Source of the DNA: JACKAF01 sp041391485
GTDB lineage: Bacteria > Bdellovibrionota > FAC87 > UBA2466 > JACKAF01
DNA length: 64,000 nt
Reading direction: 5' to 3'
Assembly: GCA_041391485.1 (NCBI GenBank)
Contig: JAWKNY010000002.1
Span: 62,001 to 126,000 of the forward strand
Numbering within the stretch: the stretch's first letter is position 1; every line of letters starts with the position of its first letter. Made by a program: the position numbers and the translations under genes. The notes beneath the pieces were generated by a model. That model ran no database searches. It was not told the origin of the DNA and saw nothing but the letters and a program-made list of their open reading frames with translations. Shown here one piece after another: positions 35,486-43,676 of the stretch.

Positions 35486-36499
35486 CTAGTACCGCAAAAC
35501 AGAAGCGCCCCAAGTGTACCCGCTCCCGAAGGCAGCCAACGCGACAAGCATGCCTTTTTTCAACTCGCCCGCTTTAAGCGCCTCATGCATCCCGAGCGGG
35601 ATTGTAGCCGCCGTGGTATTCCCAAATTTTTGAATGGTGTTAAACACCTTCTCTGGCGGGATTTGAAGCTGCTCCGCAACAGCATCGTTAATGCGCAGAT
35701 TTGCCTGGTGAAAGAAAAACCTGTCCACGTCTTTCACGGTGGCTCCATACTCTTTAAGACATTGGTTCAAAGACTCCGCCATTTTCGTAACTGCGGCGAT
35801 GAAGACTTTCTTGCCGTTCATGTGGGGGTAATGCAAACCCTCATCGAGCACTTCGTGATCGATGCGATCCGGCCGCCCCAGTGCGGAGCCCGGAGCGGGA
35901 ATCCACAACTCTTTTGCCCCACGCCCATCTGCGTGCAGGTGAGAACCGTGCACATAGGAATCCTTGTCAGAATCTGAAACCTCTTTGGCGGAAAGGACGA
36001 CAGCACCCGAACCGTCTCCAAATAAGACGGTCACGTCTCTTCCCCGTGTCGTGCGATCCAAACCGCTGGAGTGGACTTCGGATCCCACTAAAAGAATCTT
36101 TTTGTAAGTCCCGCAGCGAATGAAATGATCCGCGATAGACAAGCCATAAATAAATCCGGTGCACTGCTGGCGGATATCCAAAGCCGGGATGCCGGGCAGG
36201 CCCAATTTTTCTTGCAGAAAGCAGCCAGTCCCCGGAAAAAAGTGATCGGGAGTCAGGGTTGCGAAAATGATCATCTCAATGTCGCTGGCTGCAATGCCAG
36301 CACTCTTAAGCGCTTCCTGTGAGGCTTTCAAAGCGAGGTCCGACGTGCACTCCCCAGCTGCCGCCCAACGCCGCTCTTCGATACCCGTACGTTTGCGGAT
36401 CCATTCGTCCGAGGTATCCAAAAATTTTTCCATGTCAAAGTTGGTGAGCACACGCTCCGGTACGTAAGAACCCACACCGATGATTTCTGCCCGTAACAT
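35486..36499 (-). CDS. fabH: 3-oxoacyl-ACP synthase III (FabH-type)
   Basis: 337 residues from ATG 36499, preceded by GGAGAAGG. Catalytic Cys in DIRQQCTGF, His in FFHQANLRIN, Asn in FGNTTAATIP; TSDEWIRKRTGIEERR is the FabH signature. Starts fatty-acid synthesis from acyl-CoA and malonyl-ACP. An insertion around YVHGSHLHADGRGAKEL is longer than in E. coli FabH, as in several delta-type homologues. It is away from other fab genes, so it may be an accessory copy. Confidence 0.9.
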   Translation of the reverse strand: MLRAEIIGVGSYVPERVLTNFDMEKFLDTSDEWIRKRTGIEERRWAAAGECTSDLALKASQEALKSAGIAASDIEMIIFATLTPDHFFPGTGCFLQEKLGLPGIPALDIRQQCTGFIYGLSIADHFIRCGTYKKILLVGSEVHSSGLDRTTRGRDVTVLFGDGSGAVVLSAKEVSDSDKDSYVHGSHLHADGRGAKELWIPAPGSALGRPDRIDHEVLDEGLHYPHMNGKKVFIAAVTKMAESLNQCLKEYGATVKDVDRFFFHQANLRINDAVAEQLQIPPEKVFNTIQKFGNTTAATIPLGMHEALKAGELKKGMLVALAAFGSGYTWGASVLRY

Positions 36500-36660
36500 T
36501 CCTTCTCCTGGACTAAAAGCTAACGACTCGGGCACGCGCCCGATCCCCCTGCAGATCTCAAATTTTTGATAAACCTACACCGCTCCAGGCGGTCTTAAAA
36601 CCCAAAAATTAAAGACAAGGCGGCCACGGCCATGGTAATTTGGGCGCCACGGAGGCGGGA

Positions 36661-37071
36661 TTGTCCGAGCATTTTCTAGCCTATATTCGGGCCCACATTG
36701 AAGCGCTGTGCGAAGAACTCGGGGCGGACGCCATGAGCGTGTACGAGCGCGACGAAGAAGAGCAGGTGGCCCGTTTGCTCGCGTGGTCAGGTGAAAAACC
36801 GCGAGAAATTGCACCGTTTGACTTGCCCCCTATCGGGACCTGCGCCAAAACCGGCAAAGGGATTCTGATTGAGAAAAAGCACGATCGCCCCAAATTCAGG
36901 AGCGTCGTCATCGTGCCGTTGGAAGCTCAAGGGGAGCAGTTTGGAGTGCTGAACTGCGCAAGCGAAAAAGCAGAGTACTTCAAGAGTCAGAAGCTACTCA
37001 CCGCCGTTCGTTCGGTTGCCGAGATGCTAGCCAGACAATGGGTGAGCCCCGGAACGGAACACTTACACTAG
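36661..37071 (+). CDS. Single GAF-domain protein
   Basis: 136 residues. TTG at 36661 has GGAGG 5 nt upstream; an earlier in-frame TTG lacks one. One GAF domain (FLAYIRAHIEALCEELGADA, LPPIGTCAKTGKGI, SVVIVPLEAQGEQFGVLNC). No output domain. Sensor/ligand unknown. Tail-to-tail overlap of 4 bp with the M28 peptidase gene. Confidence 0.75.
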   Translation: MSEHFLAYIRAHIEALCEELGADAMSVYERDEEEQVARLLAWSGEKPREIAPFDLPPIGTCAKTGKGILIEKKHDRPKFRSVVIVPLEAQGEQFGVLNCASEKAEYFKSQKLLTAVRSVAEMLARQWVSPGTEHLH

Positions 37072-38207
37072 AGTATTCCAGCTTTGAGCAAGCTGACCGC
37101 AACGTTCAATCTTACGATCTCCATCGCATAGTCCCACACTACGGTATTGAGCTTGTCACAAGATTGGTGGTAGCACGGCGTCTTTGTGTTCCAATGTTCA
37201 ATCGTCAAAATGGTTGGGATCTTTTGATTGAGAAAGGGAACGTGGTCACTTCCCCATGCCGGCATGGTGATGTTGGGAGTCAGACGTGTATAGGTCTTTA
37301 CCTGCGCGGAGTACCACTTGGCTTCGGACTCAAACTCATTGTTGGTTTCGATGTCGATGAGCCCATTCTCGTTGTAGCCGATCATGTCCATATTGATCGA
37401 GTACTTCACTTTGCTCAGGTCGCCCGACTCACTTAGGGATTTGACGTACGCTTTGCTACCCACGAGTCCGGTTTCCTCTCCGTTCGCCGCCAAAAAGACG
37501 ATCGTCTTCGAAGTCGGTTGCTCGCTCATCACGCGCGCCATCTCAAGAAGGGCAACGGCTCCACTCGCGTTGTCATCGGCACCCGCTTGGTGGTGGCCCA
37601 CATCGTCCAAGTGCCCTACGACAACGACCCATTCGTCCTGCAATTCACGACCGGGTCGCATTGCGACGACGTTGCACTCCTCCGCGTAACGCCGGGATTT
37701 GTAACAGTGGAGAGAGGTTTGGTAGTTGAGTTTTTCAAATTCCGATTTGATCCACTGCACGGCACGTTCGTTTCCGGAGTTGGCCTTGCGATCCAAACCC
37801 GCAACGTCCCTATCTTCAAAGGACGCTAAGAACGTCAGGTAGTCCTGGTACTTGGCCTTCGAAATCTTTTTGAGTACCTCTTCCACTTCGATGCGTCGTT
37901 TCAACGAGCGCGAAGGAATTTCCGGAATATAGCTTTTGAGTTCAGAGGGGCGGACCCGGCGAAGCAAGCTTTGCAAGTTCGGTGACAGCTCATCGAGATC
38001 CTTCCGCAGCCGAACTACCTTGAGACGCCCTTCATCCATGTGGGGGACCGTATGCGGTGCCAAGGCCTCAAGATCGTGGGGGTGATGTGAGAGTACCAAA
38101 TAGAGCGGTTGCGGATCGTCGCCACCAAAAGCACTGAGTCGGACGGCAGTACCGGTGAGAAGGAGTAAGGCTCCCACGACAGCTAGGATGCGAACGCGTC
38201 TATTCAT
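37068..38207 (-). CDS. Exported M28-family aminopeptidase
   Basis: 379 residues from ATG 38207 (GGGGGA box). Signal peptide, a propeptide-like region of about 120 residues, then the di-zinc core: VGHLDDVGH, GADDNASGAV, ANGEETGLVGS, NMDMIGYN and WGSDHVPF hold the five metal ligands and the catalytic Glu. Releases N-terminal amino acids from peptides in the periplasm or outside. Two extra cysteines may form a disulfide. Confidence 0.9.
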   Translation of the reverse strand: MNRRVRILAVVGALLLLTGTAVRLSAFGGDDPQPLYLVLSHHPHDLEALAPHTVPHMDEGRLKVVRLRKDLDELSPNLQSLLRRVRPSELKSYIPEIPSRSLKRRIEVEEVLKKISKAKYQDYLTFLASFEDRDVAGLDRKANSGNERAVQWIKSEFEKLNYQTSLHCYKSRRYAEECNVVAMRPGRELQDEWVVVVGHLDDVGHHQAGADDNASGAVALLEMARVMSEQPTSKTIVFLAANGEETGLVGSKAYVKSLSESGDLSKVKYSINMDMIGYNENGLIDIETNNEFESEAKWYSAQVKTYTRLTPNITMPAWGSDHVPFLNQKIPTILTIEHWNTKTPCYHQSCDKLNTVVWDYAMEIVRLNVAVSLLKAGIL

Positions 38208-38445
38208 TTTTCCCCCATTGAACTTTGTTTTCATAGAATAGGAGAGTCGCCGAATCTAAGAAAGTAGCGGCGTTCCATGAGCCGAGAACGCCTCCACGCC
38301 CGAAAAACACCCTTAAGTCGTTGGAATGAAAGGGGAAAAGCTGCCTTTGCGGGCGCCCAAGTTTGAGAAAAATCCCAATATTTTCCTCTAATTATCTCCG
38401 CTGCGCCTACCGATTGCAGAGCCAAGTAACCTTAAGGAGATACTC

Positions 38446-38844
38446 ATGAAGACAAAGAACTACCGTAACGGAAAGACGACCTGCCGCAGCTATTTGAAAG
38501 CTGCCGGACACGGGTACGAAGTGGGCTTTTTCTACGGAAACACCCAGGTGTTCTGTGGAAATTTCGTGCACAGCACGGAGGCCAATCAGTTCTTCACGCT
38601 GATGAAGAGAGAAGTAAGCCGCTTTGGCAAACGTTTTAAGGTCGGAAAAAACTATCCCACGGGTTGGTTCAAGAAGTTCCTCGGCGCGCACTTGCACCGC
38701 AGTTATTACAACTTCGTGAACAAGCAGGTCCGCAAGCACGCGACCACCGCGAACCGCAACTACGGTCAAACGCTTCGTACGTACAAACGTTTGAATCGCC
38801 GATGGGCCACCGGTGAAAAAGCCGCGTGCCTCAAAGCTGCGTAG
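38446..38844 (+). CDS. Small, very basic cytoplasmic protein
   Basis: 132 residues rich in Lys, Arg, Tyr and Phe with no signal peptide (KTKNYRNGKTTCRSYL, FGKRFKVGKNYPTGWFKKF). Strong Shine-Dalgarno (AAGGAG) and a strong terminator bracket it, suggesting an abundant product. Probably binds nucleic acid. Family not recognised. Confidence 0.65.
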   Translation: MKTKNYRNGKTTCRSYLKAAGHGYEVGFFYGNTQVFCGNFVHSTEANQFFTLMKREVSRFGKRFKVGKNYPTGWFKKFLGAHLHRSYYNFVNKQVRKHATTANRNYGQTLRTYKRLNRRWATGEKAACLKAA

Positions 38845-38868
38845 TTTAAGTTCGTAGCTTCTAAATTG

Positions 38869-38902
38869 AAAAGCCGCATGCCTTCATTGGCGTGCGGCTT
38901 TT
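38869..38902. terminator. Bidirectional rho-independent terminator
   Basis: AAAAGCCGCATGCC and GGCGTGCGGCTTTT form a 14-bp stem (one G-T pair) with loop TTCATT. T-runs flank it on both strands, so it serves the basic-protein gene and the convergent operon ending at 38926. Confidence 0.92.
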
Positions 38903-38925
38903 CTTTTAAACTCTTTCGATTTTGG

Positions 38926-39603
38926 CTAGTGGTTTTCTTTGACGTGTCGGCTCTTGCTCGGAGGGCCGCTCACAAAAAAGCCGTGAGGAATCCCTTCTTC
39001 TTTTTCTTTTTCCTTTCGAGATTGAGCGCACACTTTACAAAGTTCACAGCGTTCCGCAGCGGTTTCCAAGGGAACGGGGTTCAATTCCTTCCCAATCTTG
39101 ACTAGCTTCAGTTTCACTTCCGAGCCATTAGGATCGGACACTGTAATCACTGAACCGGACTCAAGAGGCTTAAGATCTATCTTGCCGCCCTCGGCTGCGT
39201 GCGGTGAAAGCGAGTAGTAGTTCCCTTGAGTGGGAACGTTCACCTTTTTCCCGTCGATTTCATACTCTTTGACACAACCTTCATAAACGACAAGTCTGGG
39301 GTCTTTATCAGTTTTGCCAAGAACAAAATCCAAAAATCCTTTTGTGCTTTTAATACCCACACCCGAAAAAACACTTTTGGCGAGGCCGACTGCATCCTTA
39401 CCCGCGAATACAGAAAACGCGGCTTCGTAGGCTTGAAAATTTTCATCGATATGATCCGCGACATCGTCCAAGTACTTTCGGGCAGTGGCTAGACCTTCCT
39501 CAATCTTCACTTCCGCAATCTGGCGCTCACAATCCTTGGCAGGCGGCTTCGCAAAAGCCAGCATGCTAGTGAGTAGAGCTAGAATGAGTAACGCACGCTT
39601 CAT
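38926..39603 (-). CDS. Exported protein with C-terminal CxxC pair
   Basis: 225 residues; signal peptide MKRALLILALLTSMLAFA. Helical first half, a strand-rich middle, then CELCKVCAQSRKEKEKEEG near the C-terminus and a His/Lys-rich tail. No family recognised. Its ATG overlaps the stop of the 707-residue gene by 4 bp (ATGA), so the two are translated together. Confidence 0.7.
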   Translation of the reverse strand: MKRALLILALLTSMLAFAKPPAKDCERQIAEVKIEEGLATARKYLDDVADHIDENFQAYEAAFSVFAGKDAVGLAKSVFSGVGIKSTKGFLDFVLGKTDKDPRLVVYEGCVKEYEIDGKKVNVPTQGNYYSLSPHAAEGGKIDLKPLESGSVITVSDPNGSEVKLKLVKIGKELNPVPLETAAERCELCKVCAQSRKEKEKEEGIPHGFFVSGPPSKSRHVKENH

Positions 39604-41723
39604 TCTCCGCCCTCGCTCGCGCTAGCCTTTTTCTTTGGAGTGCATTCGCTTTTTTTCAACCAAGCTTCTACCGCCACAATCTTGGCGACTTCCTGGCCGC
39701 CGGTCGTACCGACCTCTTCCAGGGCATCGACAAGCTGTTCTCGGTTGGCGGTTTCCAAAGCTTCGCCTAGGACTCCCTGTGCCTTGGCTTTTTCCGCGGG
39801 TGAAAAACCACCCACTTCTTCAATGGCTTCTTGGAAAAGTTTTCCCGGAATCTTTGCCTTCTCTTTATTGCGGCTAAGCTCTTCCGACAATTGCTGGAAG
39901 GGGCTTTTTTCTGCCGGCGGCTCATTCGGAGTGCTGGGAACTTCGGGCTCGGGCCCCACTCGAGGTTTATCCCGCGGTTCTTCTCTTCGCGGTGGATTAA
40001 GATCGGGAACGGAACCCGCTGCAGCGGTGCCTATGCCTCCGACTATTCCAGCGCCGCCCAAACGATTTCCGCTGTCAGGCCGGCCGGCTGCTTGTACGGC
40101 ATCACCTATGCTGTTCGCCCCATTTTCTCCGATAGGATTGGCCGGCGGAACAGAGGCGACAGGCGGTTTCTCTTCCGGCTTAGTCGGAGTCGCTCCCTGT
40201 CTCGGTTCACCGGTTACACCCCGATCTCTGGAGGCGATTTCAGGTGTTCTTTCCGGTGCCGTGTCGCCTGTAGGCGGGAGACTCGCCGGATCGCGCGGTT
40301 CGGTCACCCCGCGAGGATTGCCTGCGGGAGTCGAATTGTTCGCAAAGCCTTGCGGTAAGGTAGAATTCTTTTTGCTGTGAGAAGGCGAATTCTTGGCGCT
40401 AGCACCTAAGCCCTCGCCCAAGCCATCTCCCAGTCCATGGACTGAAGGATCGAGTCCGAAAGCGCCCGGTGAGCCGCTACCAAAACCAGAAGCGCTGTCG
40501 CCACTTCCGTTAGAAGCGACACCCGCTCCCGAGTTGTTGTTGGAACTTCCGTTCCCGTTCGAGTTGGCTCCATTGCCCTTAGAACTAAAGTTGGATTTGT
40601 TCACGCCCGCAGGGTTCGCGCCGTTTTGCGCGATTCCATTCTGCGTACCGCCACCGGCGTTCAAAGCATTTTTCACCACACCATTTGGCGTGACTTCGCC
40701 TCCAAAAATGTCGGGTTGTGCGCCGCCCGCACCGGCTCCGACCACAAGCTTGCCGAAGCTGGGATCGCCGTTGACGACTACCTGGAAAAAACCGCCCTTG
40801 GCGTTACTGACGGAAGGTTTCAGAGAAGCGGTAACTGTGTCCGACATCCCACACTGTTTAGCCAAGTGTTTGCCGAGAATTCCCGCGAGCGGATCGATCG
40901 GTAAAAATCCTTCGTCCATTTGTGGGCGTAGTTTGCGCGGTGAAAAAGCTTGCGCTAGCGCCACACCGTTCGTGCTGGAAGAAACGGCCGGAACCAAAAA
41001 ACCCGCGAGCCATTCCGGCTTTGCAGCGCTTGTGGTTTCAAGCCAGGCATTCAAAAGCGTAGTTTCAAGCGGCTTGCCGCTTTTCGTATGCAGAACCTTC
41101 ACGGGTGCGGAAAGAGTCTTCCGATCGCCGTAAGCATCCACTAAGCCGTAAGTCTTGCCATCCTTACTAAAGGGAGTCAGCAGGAGCGCCATCCCGGAAT
41201 AGCGCCCGTCTTTTTCAATAAGCTGAACTTGAGAGCCCGCGATAGTCGAAGTCCAACGGCCGAGTAGGACGGTGCCGCGGTTGCGGTTCTCTACAAAAAG
41301 ATTGGTACAAACTTCGTTCTCACAATAATTCTCCGTCGCATAACTCCAAAGTGTATGAAGTTTTCGCGGGACGGATCGGAAATTATAAGCGTGTCCATCC
41401 GGAGTCAAAATAAGAACGGAATTCTTGTGATGCCACGGACGCCAAATGCTTTCCTCGACCGCAGGCACTCGTTTGGTGAGCGCTCTGAGTTCGTCAATGA
41501 CTTCCCAGAAATTTTGGCAATTGAATCGGCTTTGACCGTAATAGGACTCGACGGCTTTTTTGTACTCTTCTAATAGAGGGGTGCTGCTTAAGAAAGCGGA
41601 GAGGCTCGTCGCCTTTTGAGCGACACGCTCCATTTCCTTTAACGATCGCGCTTGAGCCGTTCCTAAGAACAGACTCAGCGCCACGGCCGCGATGGCCGTC
41701 CCCCTGGCGATACTGAGTTGCAT
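39600..41723 (-). CDS. Large exported protein with Gly/Asn/Ser-rich central region
   Basis: 707 residues. Signal peptide to TAQA; a folded N-terminal part (25-340) with cysteines (FNCQNFW, ENYCENEVCTN); then about 350-580 low-complexity sequence, first Gly/Asn/Ser-rich (GNGANSNGNGSSNNNSG), then Pro/Glu/Arg-rich; then a short helical C-terminal domain (about 600-707). The middle looks like a flexible spacer typical of surface or secreted proteins. Function unknown. First gene of a two-gene operon with the CxxC protein. Confidence 0.75.
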   Translation of the reverse strand: MQLSIARGTAIAAVALSLFLGTAQARSLKEMERVAQKATSLSAFLSSTPLLEEYKKAVESYYGQSRFNCQNFWEVIDELRALTKRVPAVEESIWRPWHHKNSVLILTPDGHAYNFRSVPRKLHTLWSYATENYCENEVCTNLFVENRNRGTVLLGRWTSTIAGSQVQLIEKDGRYSGMALLLTPFSKDGKTYGLVDAYGDRKTLSAPVKVLHTKSGKPLETTLLNAWLETTSAAKPEWLAGFLVPAVSSSTNGVALAQAFSPRKLRPQMDEGFLPIDPLAGILGKHLAKQCGMSDTVTASLKPSVSNAKGGFFQVVVNGDPSFGKLVVGAGAGGAQPDIFGGEVTPNGVVKNALNAGGGTQNGIAQNGANPAGVNKSNFSSKGNGANSNGNGSSNNNSGAGVASNGSGDSASGFGSGSPGAFGLDPSVHGLGDGLGEGLGASAKNSPSHSKKNSTLPQGFANNSTPAGNPRGVTEPRDPASLPPTGDTAPERTPEIASRDRGVTGEPRQGATPTKPEEKPPVASVPPANPIGENGANSIGDAVQAAGRPDSGNRLGGAGIVGGIGTAAAGSVPDLNPPRREEPRDKPRVGPEPEVPSTPNEPPAEKSPFQQLSEELSRNKEKAKIPGKLFQEAIEEVGGFSPAEKAKAQGVLGEALETANREQLVDALEEVGTTGGQEVAKIVAVEAWLKKSECTPKKKASASEGGE

Positions 41724-41812
41724 CCCTTAAGTTTAGCAAGGCTAAGTACCTTAAAATATTGTATTCTCTCGGTATTCAGTAGATTTCACAATTAGACTGG
41801 GTGAATACATTT

Positions 41813-41833
41813 GACAGAGCGGCAGGCTCTGTC
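41813..41833. repeat. Perfect inverted repeat downstream of the CIS spike operon
   Basis: GACAGAGC and GCTCTGTC pair perfectly over a 5-nt loop. It lies 69 nt beyond the end of the minus-strand CIS operon and upstream of the 707-residue gene, so it could be a terminator (without a T-run) or an operator. Confidence 0.45.
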
Positions 41834-41901
41834 GAACTCCTGATCAGTATCCACGCTGTCTTAACAGTTCCCCAAAAGTAACCGCGTACCTTTATGGGGA
41901 T

Positions 41902-42654
41902 CTAGCAGGTCTTGGCGGTCTGGCTGAGCACCGCAGGCGTCATCGGGGCCATCGGGGGAGTTGACGGACCCCAGGCGGTTCCGTGCACGTGGGAGTTGAA
42001 CAGAGATTGGAACAGATCTCCTTTTATTAGGGCGTGCGCCGCGCTCTCCCCGAGCTTGATCTCGCTACTTGAGTGCACGACGATGGAGGCGCCATCCACT
42101 GTAAAGTGGCTACCCTGGCTATTCTTAATGGAGATTTTCGGGCCTTCGATCTCGATGTGGTTGTCTTTCTCATCAGAGATCGTGATCTTCTTGTCCTTGC
42201 CGTTCAATTCAATCCGGCGTTTGTCCTTATCGGAAACGACGATCCCACTATTCCCGTCTGAATCGTCGAAACAGATCATGTGGCCCGATCGCGTGCGTAT
42301 GAACTTCAGGTCATTCTTATTGTTGTCGTTGAGATCCCCATCACGGCCGCTAGTAGGCGGAGTGTTCTTGGGATTGTAGAGCGCCCCCATTACGATGGGG
42401 TAGTCGACGTTTCCGTTCTCGAAGTACACCATGACTTCATCGCCTACTTCCGGCAAGAACCACGCCCCGCTCGATTTCGACGCATAAGGAAGACACAAAC
42501 GCGCCCACTCTGAGGGCATCTCAGCGGAGTTTCCATGAAACCAAGGGTACTCGACTCGAACCCGCCCCTTTTTATCCGGATCATTGTTCTCGCGAACGAT
42601 GGCTCGCGCCATCACCGGCATCTGTGCTCTCTGGCTAATTGCGGATTCGAACAT
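41902..42654 (-). CDS. CIS spike protein (gpV/VgrG gp5-like)
   Basis: 250 residues. The N-terminal OB-fold (GRVRVEYPWFHGN, WARLCLPYASKSSGAWFLPEVGDEVMVYFENG) is the phage baseplate V/VgrG gp5 signature; residues about 120-215 are the repeated short strands of a beta-helix needle (ITISDEKDNHIEIEGPKISI). The end has HVHGTAWGPSTPP. It forms the membrane-piercing tip. Unlike VgrG or Afp8, the hub (gp27-like) part is absent and encoded separately at 58097. Last gene of the minus-strand CIS operon. Confidence 0.9.
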   Translation of the reverse strand: MFESAISQRAQMPVMARAIVRENNDPDKKGRVRVEYPWFHGNSAEMPSEWARLCLPYASKSSGAWFLPEVGDEVMVYFENGNVDYPIVMGALYNPKNTPPTSGRDGDLNDNNKNDLKFIRTRSGHMICFDDSDGNSGIVVSDKDKRRIELNGKDKKITISDEKDNHIEIEGPKISIKNSQGSHFTVDGASIVVHSSSEIKLGESAAHALIKGDLFQSLFNSHVHGTAWGPSTPPMAPMTPAVLSQTAKTC

Positions 42655-42674
42655 CTTTACTACCTCCGTACTCC

Positions 42675-43676
42675 TTAACCTTGGACCTTCACTTGGGCTC
42701 TAAGCTCAACAATGTTGATCTTAGGGACCTTGGGCAATTTGCAACTCGCTTGACCGCCCTCAACAGACGTCACCAAGCACTGCCCCAACGAAATAAGTTC
42801 TCCGTTCATCTTCTTGCCCTTGATGGACAACTCGTCCTTCACCGACATGCCCTCGATGGCTTCGAGAAGAAGCATAGAAGTGGAGTCCGACACTCGGTAG
42901 CTATCAATCACAGGGACAGATACCACGCGGGTGATGGGAAAATCTCTTCTCAGAAGCGAATACTTTACGGGACCGGTGTACCGCTTGCCGCGGACACGGA
43001 CAAAAACATCGCTTTTGCCCAAGCGAGCGGTAAGGGCTTTTCCGTGCTGGAGCTTAAACAAGGGCTTAGCTTTGGGACCATCCGCACGAAAAACCGTGGC
43101 CTCAATATCCTTGGCGTTGTTCTCTCCAAGAAGCGTGAGCGAAACCATGCCATTTTCACCGTCGATCTGGTACCAGTCCGTTCTATCCCCTTGGCTGTAA
43201 TTCACTTCGCCTTCGATCTTGTTGCCCTTAGCGGCCGGTGTCGCTCCCGACATCACCTGATCGGAGTCGGATTTAAAGTCGGCATTGATGTAGCGGACCA
43301 GAAGCTCGGGTTTACCATAGAAGTAGCGCCACGCTTGCTTGCGATCGATGGAGACTCGGTAGTCGCCGGCGGCTAAAAAGTTCCTTGGGTAGAGTACTAC
43401 GTGGTTCTTTCGAACCTTGCAGCTTGCGTGCATGGGGATGCGTGTGCTGTAGGCTGTGTGCTGCAGCTGCACTTGAAAACGTTTGCTGAACTCTCTGCAA
43501 TTTAAGTTCGTGACGTTCTTGCGCAGTTCCTGACTCAAAATGATCTTTCCGCGTTCGGGAAGCTGAACATGAACGGGTTGATCGGTATTGCCCAAGGTTT
43601 GGGGCGGCACCACCGGAACACCGGCACACGCCGTTAGCAGAACTATCAGGGCGAATGAAGCTGGCTTAAGCCACAT
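42675..43676 (-). CDS. CIS-operon lipoprotein
   Basis: 333 residues with lipobox LLTAC. Beta-rich body in two parts: an N-terminal region with a Cys pair (LNCREFS, ASCKVRK) and a C-terminal region with another (GQCLVT, ASCKLP). GDRTDWYQIDGENGMVSLTLLG resembles pre-peptidase/jelly-roll strands. Overlaps the vWA-FHA gene by 11 bp and precedes the spike by 20 nt, so it belongs to the CIS. By position it may anchor the apparatus to the outer membrane as TssJ does in type VI systems, but I see no TssJ motif. Confidence 0.7.
   Translation of the reverse strand: MWLKPASFALIVLLTACAGVPVVPPQTLGNTDQPVHVQLPERGKIILSQELRKNVTNLNCREFSKRFQVQLQHTAYSTRIPMHASCKVRKNHVVLYPRNFLAAGDYRVSIDRKQAWRYFYGKPELLVRYINADFKSDSDQVMSGATPAAKGNKIEGEVNYSQGDRTDWYQIDGENGMVSLTLLGENNAKDIEATVFRADGPKAKPLFKLQHGKALTARLGKSDVFVRVRGKRYTGPVKYSLLRRDFPITRVVSVPVIDSYRVSDSTSMLLLEAIEGMSVKDELSIKGKKMNGELISLGQCLVTSVEGGQASCKLPKVPKINIVELRAQVKVQG

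Noticed and set aside
39640..41133. Long plus-strand frames (up to 246 residues) opposite the 707-residue gene
   Set aside because: Their Pro/Ser/Ala-rich composition mirrors the low-complexity Gly/Asn/Ser-rich coding strand; no ribosome sites; the minus-strand gene has a signal peptide and coupled neighbour.
41813..41833. Rho-independent terminator of the minus-strand CIS operon
   Set aside because: The stem is perfect but no T-run follows on the minus strand, so it is listed only as an inverted repeat.
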